60,000 nt of DNA, from assembly GCA_914767715.1 (NCBI GenBank), contig OU612071.1, positions 3,908,001 to 3,968,000 of the forward strand, written 5' to 3'. Source of the stretch: Membranipora membranacea (Eukaryota > Bryozoa > Gymnolaemata > Cheilostomatida > Membraniporidae). This document shows positions 46,584-58,504 of the stretch, piece by piece. The position numbers were made by a program, and so were the translations under genes. The notes under the pieces were generated by a model. That model was given only the letters and a program-made list of their open reading frames with translations. It ran no database searches and was not told where the DNA came from. The number at the start of each line of letters is the position of its first letter. Within the stretch, counting starts at the first letter, position 1.

Positions 46584-48639
46584 CACGGTTTGCAGATTAT
46601 GTTGTGAATTTCTTATTTCTTTTTTATTGTGCGAAATGTAGAACTGTAAACTTAGAATAATGATACCAGTATTCTAAACTGGAGAGCTCATTATGACACT
46701 CAAAGAAGGGAAAATTCTCTAGGCAGCAATATTTTATCAAGCAATACTGATGATCTCGATTCAATCACTTAAGATCACTGTTTCTAGGGATGTGAGAAAA
46801 TTAAATTTGAATAACCACTATCATCCACACAATTTTCATTATTTTATTATTTTTATTTGCCCTATGAACTCACAATATTTGATTTACTGGGGTATTATAT
46901 CCACTTTTCTAATAGGACTGACCCTTTAAAAACAAGGTTTTCATAAAATGGGATGTAAAGATCCAACGGGAGGGCTGGGACAAGACAAGAGCTTTAGTTG
47001 GACAGAAATTGCTGACTATTTGCAAGCAGATTGGGAAGAGCTCTTCCGGATACTACCAAGGTTTAAAATTTTGCCATTATGATAATGATTATTCATGTTC
47101 AAAGGTTGGTGTTGTGCAATTTGCATTCCAATGCTACTGAGAAGAGCCTTGTTCTGTGGTTAGAATACATTTCGTGCTTAGCGTGAAAAATCTTTTGAGG
47201 CAATTTCTGGTCATATACCTGGCGCCCTGGAGTTTGTGAGCATTTTAAGAATTTCGCAAATTTTTGTAAACATTTTGGAAAATTTAGGTTGGCAAGTCAG
47301 ATGCTGTTAGCTGTAGTTTTCAACAGCCAACCCTAACTAGTTGCTTTTCTATAACAACAATTGTTCTAGAAAAAACTTTGCACACATCCCTGAAATTGGC
47401 AAAGAGCAAATATAAATAACACATAAAAGATCAAACTTCTCTTCCATCCAGATTCAAATATTAGTGTCATTTTCAGGTTGCTATTATTATTTTCTGTCCA
47501 AGTTGGTTGTTTGTAAGCAAGTTGTCTTCTCAAGTAAAGAGGGAAGATGAATCTATCAAATTTAGTTTCGGCATTTCTGTTCTGTTACACCATAGATACA
47601 TACATAATGTATGATGCATGATGCATGATGCTGCAGCTTATATGGTGCGACTAAACTTAAACAAACTAACCACCTGAAATTTCAATATCCCAATGAAAAA
47701 AACAGGGAGACCCATGAAAGTTTTTTGCGTCTTCAAATTGCTAACTGAAATTAATGTCAAGAGAGTTTAAATTTCTGTCCAAATTAACTATTGCTAGTCA
47801 TTTTGCAAAATGACTGCTGTCTTTTGACAAGCAGTGGAACTTAAGAAAGTCGAGCATGTGACTACTGACATCTGAAACCAGGTCATATAATTGTGGGGAA
47901 ATTGATCACTGGTCACCAAAAAGCAATCACAACTGATATCAATCGGGATAATCTTAATATGCACCTTTAAGAAGACAGCAATCTTTAGTGGAACACATTT
48001 TTTTTGTTTCTGCAACAAGTTATTGTATTTAAAACTAATGCACTGAAATGATGAAATAAGGTAAGGCGGTCGTCAGATTAGACAGGGACAAGCGTGGCGA
48101 CCATCCGATCGACAGATAACGAGTGCTAATTTCTCCAGGGCTAGCCTGGACACGCAGCCTACTCGGCAAGAAGCGAACCACACCTCAACAGTGAGGATGG
48201 CAACCTCCCACGCGAAGAGAAAAAGAGAAGCTCCCTTCTCCTATGTAGTCCACAGGTTAACACCAGTGTTTAACAAAAACTTCTACCCTCCACTGTTGTT
48301 GGCTCTCCTAGGGGCAAATTTCTCTTTGGACCTAGGGGCTGTAATGGCAGGGTATTGGATTTCTAACTCGCCATTGCGGCGAGTATTATTGAAAAGAAAC
48401 AAATAACGGTATTTAAATAGCATTTCCATTGGCATAATTTGATACTCAGAAAAGAAAGAGTCACATGAGTACTTGGACATAGGTATACTTTATACATAGG
48501 TACAAACTTGTTTGATACACAGCTTTTTAAATATTCCTCCGCCACCACCGTCCTCCGAGGGAACTAACTAGTGTTATTGACGCACCATTTTTTAACAAAT
48601 GTTAAGACCAAAAACATGCTATAGCATATGTTGTTATGG

Positions 48640-48940
48640 CACACACAACATTTGATGGCACGATATACTGATCATATTTCATACTTTATTACTATATGTT
48701 CTATAAAATTCACTGGTTACACCCGGTTGTAGTGGTCATATTTAGAAATAAGAAGTTCTTATATTCACACATTACATTTAGGTGGAGATAACTCCTATTC
48801 TGACCTATGCACTACAGAGAAAAAGTGATTAGCTCAGTAACGTCGCGTCACTGAATTACACAAGACACTGAGCCTGTATCATATAGCCAATAGTTTCCAG
48901 TCTAGAATATTTATATGTTTATGGTTTATACCCAGAGTGA
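48640..48940 (+). repeat. Direct copy of the sequence preceding segment C
   Basis: It shares ATTACTATATGTTCTATAAA, GTGGAGATAACTCCTATTCT and TCGCGTCACTGAATTA with 58510-58780. Confidence 0.8.
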
Positions 48941-49022
48941 GTATTTATTTAATGCTATGAACTATGACGAAGACACCACTGTCATCATTTAGGGCGTATA
49001 TGTTTTTTCACCTTGGGTATGG
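48935..49022 (-). repeat. Inverted fragment of gene 2 intron 20 (edge of segment A)
   Basis: On the minus strand it reads CCATACCCAAGGTGAAAAAA and the CATATACGCCCTAAATGATG stretch, as at 29281-29385. Confidence 0.8.
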
Positions 49023-49779
49023 AAAAAATTAATTATTTCCAAAATGTTTACAAAAATTTGCGAAATTCTTAAAATGCTCACAAACTCCAGGGCGCCAGGT
49101 ATATGACCAGAAATTGCCTCAAAAGATTTTTCACACTACGCACGAAATGTATTCTAACCACAGAACAAGGCTCTTCTCAGTAGCATTGGAATGCAAATTG
49201 CACAACACCAACCTTTGAACATGAATAATCATTATCATAATGGCAAAATTTTAAACCTTGGTAGTATCCGGAAGAGCTCTTCCCAATCTGCTTGCAAACA
49301 GTCAGCAATTTCTGTCCAAATAAAGCTCTTGTCTTGTCCCAGCAGTCCCGTTGGATCTTTACATCCCATTTTATGAAAACCTTGTTTTAAAAGGGTCAGT
49401 CCTATTAGAAAAGTGGTTATAATACCCCAGTAAATCAAATATTGTGAGTTCATAGGGCAAATAAAAATAATAAAATAATGAAAATTGTGGAAAAGAGCAA
49501 TTATTTTTTTTCAATTTTATTAGCAAGGATCATAGTGGAAGATAGTGGTTATTCAAATTTAATTTTCTCACATCCCTAGAAACAGTGATCTTAAGTGATT
49601 GAATCGAGATCATCAGTATTGCTTGATAAAATATTGCTGCCTAGAGAATTTTCCCTTCTTTGAGTGTCATAATGAGCCCTCCAGTTTAGAATACTGGTAT
49701 CATTATTCTAAGTTTACAGTTCTACATTTCGCACAATAAAAAAGAAATAAGAAATTCACAACATAATCTGCAAACCGTG

Positions 49780-49785
49780 TTTATT
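49780..49785 (-). terminator. Poly(A) signal of the right peptide gene
   Basis: AATAAA on the minus strand, same distance from the stop as in the left copy. Confidence 0.7.
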
Positions 49786-49870
49786 AAGATTAGAAAGGAA
49801 AGAATCAGAGAATCAAATGATTGTGGTGGCATTTAAAACTCATGATACATTCACTGCTATATTTCTTCGG

Positions 49871-50011
49871 TTATAGGCCATAATCTGGCCAACATTTCCA
49901 TACATTGTCGATAAATCTGCAATCCTCACCCCGTTTGCACCCTCTGCACGTTTGTGCATTGCTCAGTCCTGCTAGCATCATTAGTGCAGTTAGGCAGTAT
50001 AGAAGCTTCAT
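49871..50011 (-). CDS. Short secreted four-cysteine peptide, right copy (identical)
   Basis: All 141 coding bases equal the left copy, so both genes would yield the same 46-residue precursor. The gene structure is also kept: TATA box at 50438-50429, non-coding exon ending at 50356, intron 50355-50015 and coding exon from 50014. The two genes converge, with 3' ends facing each other across about 3.2 kb. Confidence 0.75.
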   Translation of the reverse strand: MKLLYCLTALMMLAGLSNAQTCRGCKRGEDCRFIDNVWKCWPDYGL

Positions 50012-50428
50012 TTTCTAAAACAAACAAAGGTCTTTAATTGTTAGAGTGATTGGTTGAAAATCTCTCACTGGACAACATAGATCACATCGCATCAGGCTAT
50101 CAGTGAAAAAAATTCTGTTTTGAACAAGACTATGGCTATTTGAACAAAGGCGACTGATGCCTGTGCAGCCATCTTTGTAGCAAACTGTAATCAAGATAAT
50201 TCATTCACTTGGCTGCAAACATCAGGAGTGAAACATAAATTGAAGAAGATACAAATAAAATCAGTCAGTGAGAGCTGGCAATTGATAATAAAAGCAATTG
50301 ATAAATCAAAAATATTCGCATGAATGTATTGCAGAGATATTACTGTTACACTTACCAAGGGTTGTTTGCAATGAGATGATATCAACAGAGTAGCAAGGAG
50401 CTGATGGTTTGAATTAATGAATACATGG

Positions 50429-50438
50429 CCTTATATAC
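50429..50438 (-). promoter_or_regulatory. TATA box of the right peptide gene
   Basis: GTATATAAGG on the minus strand; the roughly 190 bases around it match the left copy without a difference. Confidence 0.65.
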
Positions 50439-50912
50439 CAATTCTGTTCATAGCAAAATAACAGATGTCAATGCTTATTATCATTGAAAAAAAATATACT
50501 GGCCATGCCATCATCTAATCATTGACAGCTGCATAAAATGGTCAGTGATTGCCAAGATAATAAACGGGCGGAAATAACATGATTAAGAAATAATAAACTT
50601 GTTTATGTCAATCAAAGTCAAATATTTGATTAAAACGCCACATCTGATGTCGCCATCTGTCTCATTCTAGATTATGAGTGTTTAAAAACCAAGATATTGT
50701 GATTTCACTAATTTGAGGTGGGGATCGAAAGTAGATGTACCAGCCTGAGATTTTGACTGAGCTTTTCTAACAGAAGATAAATACTGCCCAAAGGATGTGC
50801 AAGACAAAAACCGGCAATAAATAGTACTATGTACTAGGTGTCACTTTCATAAGCATTTTCATGTATGTCAAATTTACAAAGTAATCATTATGGAGTGATC
50901 AAATAAAATTAC

Positions 50913-51350
50913 CAAGGGCAAGGGCAAGGGCAAGGGCAAGGGCAAGGGCAAGGGCAAGGGCAAGGGCAAGGGCAAGGGCAAGGGCAAGGGCAAGGGCAAG
51001 GGCAAGGGCAAGGGCAAGGGCAAGGGCAAGGGCAAGGGCAAGGGCAAGGGCAAGGGCAAGGGCAAGGGCAAGGGCAAGGGCAAGGGCAAGGGCAAGGGCA
51101 AGGGCAAGGGCAAGGGCAAGGGCAAGGGCAAGGGCAAGGGCAAGGGCAAGGGCAAGGGCAAGGGCAAGGGCAAGGGCAAGGGCAAGGGCAAGGGCAAGGG
51201 CAAGGGCAAGGGCAAGGGCAAGGGCAAGGGCAAGGGCAAGGGCAAGGGCAAGGGCAAGGGCAAGGGCAAGGGCAAGGGCAAGGGCAAGGGCAAGGGCAAG
51301 GGCAAGGGCAAGGGCAAGGGCAAGGGCAAGGGCAAGGGCAAGGGCAAGGG
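50913..51350 (-). repeat. (CCCTTG)73 hexamer array, right arm
   Basis: 438 bases of perfect units (CAAGGG on the plus strand), 19 units longer than the left array. Decayed GGGGCAAGGGGCA units lie on the outer side, as in the left arm. Confidence 0.95.
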
Positions 51351-52981
51351 GCAAGGGGCAAGGGGCAGGGGCAGGGGAAAGAGCAAGGGTAAGGGCAAGT
51401 GGGATCTGGGATTTCAATTTCCTTAATATATGTTTGAATTGCTCGGGTAGGAGCTCACTGCTTATGCCTTGAACTCGCCCCAGACATTTGCCTCCCCTAC
51501 CATTTCTTATAAACTACAGCCCCAACACAACATATTGGTGCTGGACCGGCTGTCCGACAGAGAGCTTCGAAGTTTTATGATGAGTATTTATCTTAATACT
51601 CTGATGATTAATGCTTAATTGTTAATGAGAACAAAACTATGAAATTTCCTAGAAGGTCATTAGCTGTAGTAGTTTACACACAATATTGTCGAGGGATCAT
51701 CCGAGGCAGGTATACGTGAAAGTTATCTGCAGGTCATGACCTGATGATGATATGTCATACAGCATAGCATGGAAGTATATTTAGCTTGCGGCTTTTGATA
51801 TGCCACGGTAAAAATCAAAGTTGTTTTGTGCAACATACCTCTAGAGTTAGGGGAGGCACTGTCTGTCCTGTCTATCTATAAACTCATGTGGCCTAAAAAA
51901 CATACCCGGATATGGCAACACGCCTATTGTTTTGAATTACCAGCAAGGTTGTTTGACTGCTACATGCAAAGCTTTTCCAAAAACAGCTTCACACCCAAAT
52001 CAAATATTTGCCGTAAGATGCGATTCAGCTTCAACAAATATTGAAGAGCATGTAAAAGATGATGCTTTGTAATTTCCCTACGGATCTGTTAAAACCCAAT
52101 CACATCAATAGAACTCGCAACTCTTGTGTCACTGATTACCAGAGTATGGAGAGTGCTAAGAGGCTGGGCCAATCTTGCATCATTTAGAGAAAACTGATAT
52201 TCCAGAGTTACATCACACAAGCTAAAGAAGAGCTGTACAGTTAATTAAAGTCAAATGACCAGGCTGGCGATCAGGTGTATTTAAGAGCTAAATAATATTT
52301 TTTAATAATAGACACTTGATAGAATAATAATCATGAAGTGAATTGATAATTTCATTATGTCAGGCTTGACAGTAATCATCATATAAGTAGCATTGTGGTT
52401 GATAATCTCACTAATATCTTTCAACGCTTGGTAATCTTAACTACCAGTCCAACGATTGTCATGGTTTTTACTTGTCCCTATTACTCCATGGGTCTTTTAT
52501 GTCGGTCATGATAACTAAAGTGACACAAATACCAACACTTATAGTTTAGATATTAAATCTGCCACATCTCAGACTAATTCTGGCAGTACCAACGTCAAAT
52601 ATCACAGGATTTTAATGTCATTGTTAGAAAATAGTTTCTTATTCAATGGTGATAAATCGTAGCTTATCATTGCGGCTATAGATTGTATAATGAGTCGAAA
52701 TGTATGACATGATTATTATGTTCAGGATGTGGTTTGGATTGAATTGGGAAGTGAAATATATTAGGGTGACAGGATGTCCCTTATTTAAATGGTCATTATG
52801 TTTCTAAAGTGACACCAATACCAACACCAAATATCATAGTATTTTAATGTCATTGTTGGAAAAGAGTTTCTCATTCAATGGTGATAAATTATGGTCTTCA
52901 ACTGTAATAATTGTATATCACATTGAAATGTGTGTCAATGAATCTTTATTGGGATTGAAATAGAAAGGAATTCTTCAATTC

Positions 52982-53257
52982 ATGTTTCATAACAACTTGA
53001 ATCTACACAATTTAGCTAGATCATTCATTAAAATACACAAGCAATCATTAGAAGGGGTGTATTGTAAGTTGTTGGAAAGTTACCAAAGATATTACAACAC
53101 AAGAGGTGTTGTCACTCTAGCTCTGACTACGTCTTGTGAATTTATACAGCCATGGTGGGAGTGCAATTTGAAGACTTGCTGTGGCAGCAGTGGTTTAAAT
53201 CCGTTCATGTGTAATGAATGTCACCGAAATAAAACTATAATAGCTGCACCTAAATAA
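52982..53257 (+). CDS. Hypothetical frame conserved in both arms, right copy (91 codons)
   Basis: Same frame as 43227-43592, starting at MFHNNLNLHNLARSFIKIHK. It gains a cysteine (LKTCCGSSG against LKTSCGSSG). The left copy's upstream extension is closed by a stop here, so the shared start is this ATG if it is a gene. Confidence 0.35.
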   Translation: MFHNNLNLHNLARSFIKIHKQSLEGVYCKLLESYQRYYNTRGVVTLALTTSCEFIQPWWECNLKTCCGSSGLNPFMCNECHRNKTIIAAPK

Positions 53258-54744
53258 AGTTGGACAGGTCGAAAGATTGGAATGTATGCCGTTCTTACTA
53301 TTTGTGAAAGAGGCTCAGAAACTTTCTGACTCTTATTGTACCCAGATTAACCTGAATGGAATCAAAAATTTACGAGGTGCATAGTATTTATATGTCCTGT
53401 ATTCCTGCAATGCCAAATTGAATTCCAAACATTTTACTCTGGCCCATAAATGTAAATGATGCGACCTCAATAATAAGAAAGATGTTTTCACTCATTTGGT
53501 AACTTTTGTTTGTTATTTATCTACCTCTAATTGTTTTGGAGGCCAGGTCTTACATCAGACCCATCAGATCAGCTCTTACCTGGAATCTTCAAGTCTTGAG
53601 TCTCAATCAATTCACATTAGTATACCGTAGCCTAAATGAGGGATCAAATTAGGGATGTGTTAATAGGCTCTCAAAATAGTACACAAACATAGATAGGAAA
53701 TCAGTCACCTGCTGCCACTCAAAGGGTATCTATGACATTGGCGACGTCGCTGACGATAGTGATTTCCACAGTGGTTGAAGATCTGCATCTACTGCAGAAC
53801 CAGCGTAAAATTTATATTAGATCATAACGGTGTAAAAGACGAAATCCTACCATAATACACATTCGATTGATGGAGTATTGTTTTGGGCAGAGGCCACTCT
53901 AATTTTGTGTTGAACCTTTTGATGTCTGGCAGTGAGTTTTTTAATGTAGAGTGTGATTGATTATCTATTGTTTGAGACCAGGGTGTCTGTAATTTTATGC
54001 GCTAAATTTTGTGCACCTGGCAGTTTTGATGTCAGCATAATTGATAAATTATTTTTCGAGCCAGGGAGCTTATAAGTTGATGCATCAATTTATGAACAGG
54101 GTTGATTGGCAGACTAATGTCTTGCGGTCACCAGCTGATTTATATTCTGAATAATCTTTATCGCCATCCGAGTGCAAGGCTGGATTACAAATACAAACGG
54201 TAAAAATACAAATTAAATATTTTGTTGACATTCCTCTCTCCTAACCACGTAACTAGAACCTGGGCTATGTACCAGTATGTACACCAGCTTGTTTCTCACA
54301 ACAATAAAATTTCTTGGGAACAAACAGTCATCAATATCAGTTAATGTCACTTATATCAGCTCCTGTGTTGGAGATATAACCACAAATGATTACTTAAAAT
54401 GTAAACCAAGATAAAGTTGGAAAGGTCGCATGGGTGCTGGATGCTGGATATTTTAAATTTAATTTAGAACATGAAAATATCTGGTTTCCTGTGATCTGTT
54501 CTTACTTGGATGCTTGAAGGTTGAGTCCCAATCCTTTCACAGCGTGTAGCCAAGCAGACCTTTTCTTTGGGTAATTATAGCAATCATCATTATAACAGTA
54601 AGACGACAATAATGAGATATATTTGATATTTGATAAATAATCAGTTTGTGTCTATTTGTCATGATAATCCAATTTCAATACCGAGAAATAAATTTCATCT
54701 AGACCTTAGTGATAGAGTATTAGAAAGCTAAATACAACCCGGAT

Positions 54745-56830
54745 TCTGTACATGGTATAGAACCAGATCCTACAAGTATGTTTCCAATCTGTTTTTCATC
54801 CCAACAACACGTGTTAACCTTGTGGTACTCAAATGTTATTACACTGTTCATACGACAATAGTTATTGCGATATTTACCTTCAACCCTACGTAGATTATGG
54901 GTTAGACTTTATGTGATGGATAACATCACGAGTCTTACCAGTTTGGGTCATGCAAATTATAGCCTTAGTTCACGTACCATTGAACTCGTTATTCACAATT
55001 CATTGCAACTTTCCCTCCTGGTTCTTGTTTGCTATCGGTTTGCCACTAGGTATTTAGCCCTAGCAGGAGCTTACCTGCCACTGAGGGATGCACTCTCAAG
55101 CTAGCCAACTACGTGGTAACCACCTTAGGCCTGACAACTGCTTATCCATTGTTGCTCATCATTGCTGGCTATAGATTGTACACTGGGTCAAATTGTATGA
55201 CATGATTACATATTCAGGATGTTGTTTGAAACGAATTGGGAAGTAATATCTATTAAAGTGGCATGATGATGATCATATTGGTCATTTTATTTCTATAGAT
55301 AGAAAAACAATTAGTAAAGTTTTGGCACATTTACCCCTGATCAATAAAATCTTACAATAGAAGCTCAAACACCCTCAGACAATGATCACACCGGGTCAAA
55401 TTGTATGACATTATTACATATTTCAGTGTGTTAAAAAATTATAACGGTTGAAGACAATAATTTATCACCATCAACCATTTTTGATTGGCTGACGCTACTG
55501 TTTGATGAAATACAATTACAGTAACTTGGAAAACATACTGCAGAATGCCTTCCAAGAAGAGCCTTGCTTTAATAACCAAAATAACTCTTATCTGTCATAA
55601 GCAGTGTTTATCATAATGTTTAACAAAATTTGCAGTGCCAGTCTGCACTAATAGTTGTAGGATATGCAAGGTCATAACAAACGCAGCAGTAGACTGATAT
55701 AAGTGAGATTGAAAAATTTTTTAAAGTTTTTTTGTAAGCTCCATCAAGCACCATCTAACTCCATCATCCCTGAGAGCATACATCGGATGCAAGAATAATC
55801 ATAGGTCCTTTGTTAGCTTCATAAAAAGGGGAAAACAAAGGCCGTAATACTGGAAACAGGCTTGAAGTTAGCGCTAGACTGATATAGAGAGATATGATAT
55901 CAAGATCATGAATGGTATGGACATGACTTACACTTGTAACCATAGAAAGCTTACGCTCCACTCTCATACCCTCATGTGCATTGTTCAAGTGCAAAGTTTG
56001 AAGCAGATCTTGCTTCCACTTTTTCTCTCCAATGGATAAATAATATTCGATATAACCTTACGCTTCTAGTCTTCACAGTAAGCATGAGCACACTGTTAAC
56101 AGCTTCTGGTAGACCATCAGAGTCAGTCAAAGAGTCAGAATCAGTCACATGAAGCTGATAGCTTAATGATTTGTGGCAGCAGAATATTGCAATCCATTCA
56201 TTTGCACACAGCGTGGCCCCTTGACTCCAACCAGCATCATGTATTGCCATTTTTGCACATAACTACGAAGACCATTTTCAATCTAAGCCTGTGATTTATT
56301 ATCTAATGAATTGAACCTTCCTTTTAACTGCAGAGCAGCTTCTTAACAAGCTCTGTATAAAATAACAGAGTCAGAATAGTAATCTGAAAAAACCAGCACC
56401 TGTTCCTAACATTGGCCTAAAAATAATATGATAATAATAAAAATGACGTCAATTGAGTTGACATTTTGACAAACTATGACGGTAACCCCAATAATCATGT
56501 TTGTTATTTTTGTAAAATTTGGCTTCTGTCCCTAATAATTGCCGAAATATGATTCAATTCATTAATGGCGCAAATTTCATTGTCAGGTGTCACCATGACT
56601 ATTATCTATAATGAAAATTGTGTTAGGTACGGCAACCAAAACTGGTGTGTTATATGTCCTATTTTGAGCTGACAGGCGTAGGCTTTTTGTTGTTGATTGC
56701 TGCTTTATTCACATTTCATTGAACCCGCAGAAAAGCTGAAGAAATAAAATGTATAACAGAAATTTGTTCAAATGCAATTTGACACTGTTTATGTAAATCC
56801 TGTTCCTGTTTTTAATAGTTCCCAAAAATA
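54745..56830. repeat. Right outer palindrome arm
   Basis: Reverse complement of 37590-39683; its inner half also matches L2. It includes the third copy of the 79-codon frame (54865-55104, plus), still without a stop. Confidence 0.85.
55764..56250 (-). pseudogene. Decayed reading frame of unknown origin, right arm
   Basis: Two overlapping minus-strand frames (56250-55972 and 55994-55764) correspond to the single left-arm frame. The break is a run of five A's (minus strand, 56024-56020) where the left arm has nine. Confidence 0.4.
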
Positions 56831-56839
56831 AAGTGCATG

Positions 56840-57480
56840 TAGTAGGCAAACAACCTTGAGGGTAATTCAAAACAATAGGCGTGTTGCCATATGCGGGTAT
56901 GTTTTTTAGGCCACCTGAGTTTTTATTCTAGGACAGATAGACAGGACAGACAGTGCCTCCCCTAGATCTACAGGTATATCGCACAAAATGACTTTGATTT
57001 TTACCATGTCATATCAAAAGCCGCAAGCTAAATATACTTCCAATGCTATGCTGTGTGACATATCATCATCAGGTCATGACCTGCAGATAGCTTTCGCATA
57101 AACCTGCCTGTGATAATCCCTCGACGATATTGTGTGTAAACTACTACAGCTAATGACCTTCTAGGAAATTTCATAGTTTTGTTCTCATTAACAATTAAGC
57201 ATTAATTATCACAGTATTAAGATAAATACTCATCATGAAACTTCGAAGCTCACTGTCGGACAGCCGGTCCAGCACCAATCTGTTGTTTTGGGGCTGTAGT
57301 TTATAAGAAATGGTAGGGGAGGCAAATGTCTGGGGCGAGTTCAAGGCATCACCAGTGAGCTCCTACCCGAGCAATTCAAACATATAATTAGAAAATTGAA
57401 ATCCCAGATGAGCTGATTCTGACATGATATGTTCAATTATATTGTCTTAAGGCCACTGTATTTAACTTTCTAGGTTATGG
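56840..57480 (+). repeat. Direct copy of 44600-45165 plus flank
   Basis: It shares AATAGGCGTGTTGCCATAT, CATCATCAGGTCATGACCTG and GGGGCGAGTTCAAGGCATCA with the left inner arm, but lacks the hexamer array. Its distal part relates to 35160-35400. Confidence 0.8.
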
Positions 57481-57715
57481 AAAAATATCATACTTTCATT
57501 CTTACATTATATCATATCTTTCATCTATATTCAAAAATCCGTGTCATTTTTAGGCTGAGGGAAATAATCGATTGTTATGTACGGATCCGGGCTCATCATG
57601 AGGCCGTTTTGAAACGGATGCAAACTCTCTGATTCGGTCCAAAATGATCGCCTCCCTATATTCAGCCATGTCTGATAAGATATGTTTTGGTAAATATACA
57701 GCTACTAAATTATCA

Positions 57716-58504
57716 ATTCATTTGGCCAGTCTGAGCCACTTTTATTTTCTCTACAGCATGCACATTTAACACAAGTTTTTCTTCGGATTGATTGGGCCAG
57801 TCTGGGCTGCATTTAAATCATCCATGATAATAGTTCAATTTCTTATCCCTATCAGTATTTTATCCATGTCCTGTCACAAGCCAGCGGATTATTCTCACAA
57901 GGTGAGTTAAATTGTGGTATTTTATCAAATCTTATTCTTCTGCGATGTTCTGCCAGTTAATTTTTTTCAAAAATATAGTCTCAATACCCACCAAATGTTG
58001 GGGAAACACTAGACATCCAAGTCAAATGTGAGATTATTAACCCTCAACTCTATTGAAAGATTCCACTGCTTATAATTTGTTATTCTTTACACATATTGAT
58101 ACATGTATATTAGGGAGGGATGTGTAGGAATACCATGTCAATCTTAGACCGAAACTTCGAGCTTATACTAGTTTAAAGTCTCAGTAAGATTGATCCAGAA
58201 GTAGCTAATCTTCAACAATATTATCATGCAAAATCCCTGAATCGATATGAAGAGCAAAGACTCAGTGTTCTGAGCTCAGATTTTAAGCCTTCAGTTGACA
58301 AAATACATTAGAAATTGAACCATACTCAAAGACCATCAGTATTATCCATCTTACGGTTACATGTCTGACAGTTCGAAAGACCAGATGCAGTTAATTCAGT
58401 GAAAATGCTGAGCAAAACCTTATATTTACAATAGTCGATGCACCATTTTTCATACAAATTCTTCAGGCCGAAACAGCTATAATGTAAGTTGTTATTGCAC
58501 GGAC
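57716..58504. other. Right-arm stretch without a match
   Basis: No repeat or gene is supported here. Confidence 0.4.

Larger units (their letters stand above)
41745..47283. repeat. Left inner arm of the giant palindrome
   Basis: Continuous reverse-complement match to 49040-54745, interrupted by small indels. It includes the conserved frame at 43227-43592, the hexamer array at 45213-45536 and the peptide gene at 46.0-46.6 kb. Divergence is about 3-4% in the stretches I compared, and much lower over the peptide gene. Confidence 0.9.
47284..49039. other. Palindrome spacer
   Basis: 1.75 kb between the arms. Bases 47284-48640 show no match elsewhere in the window; 48061-48410 is richer in G+C and has a 71-codon frame without supporting signals. 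Bases 48640-48940 are a direct copy of 58510-58780, and 48935-49022 are the reverse complement of 29281-29385. Confidence 0.6.
49040..54745. repeat. Right inner arm of the giant palindrome
   Basis: Reverse complement of 41745-47283. Notable differences are a longer hexamer array, an 86-base addition in the peptide gene intron, a 45-base addition near 49500 and a deletion near 52300. Confidence 0.9.

Noticed and set aside
48191-48406. 71-codon frame in the palindrome spacer
   Set aside because: Single copy, no signals; the opposite strand is equally open.
50874-51417. The same low-complexity frames on the minus strand
   Set aside because: Translations of the right-arm hexamer array.
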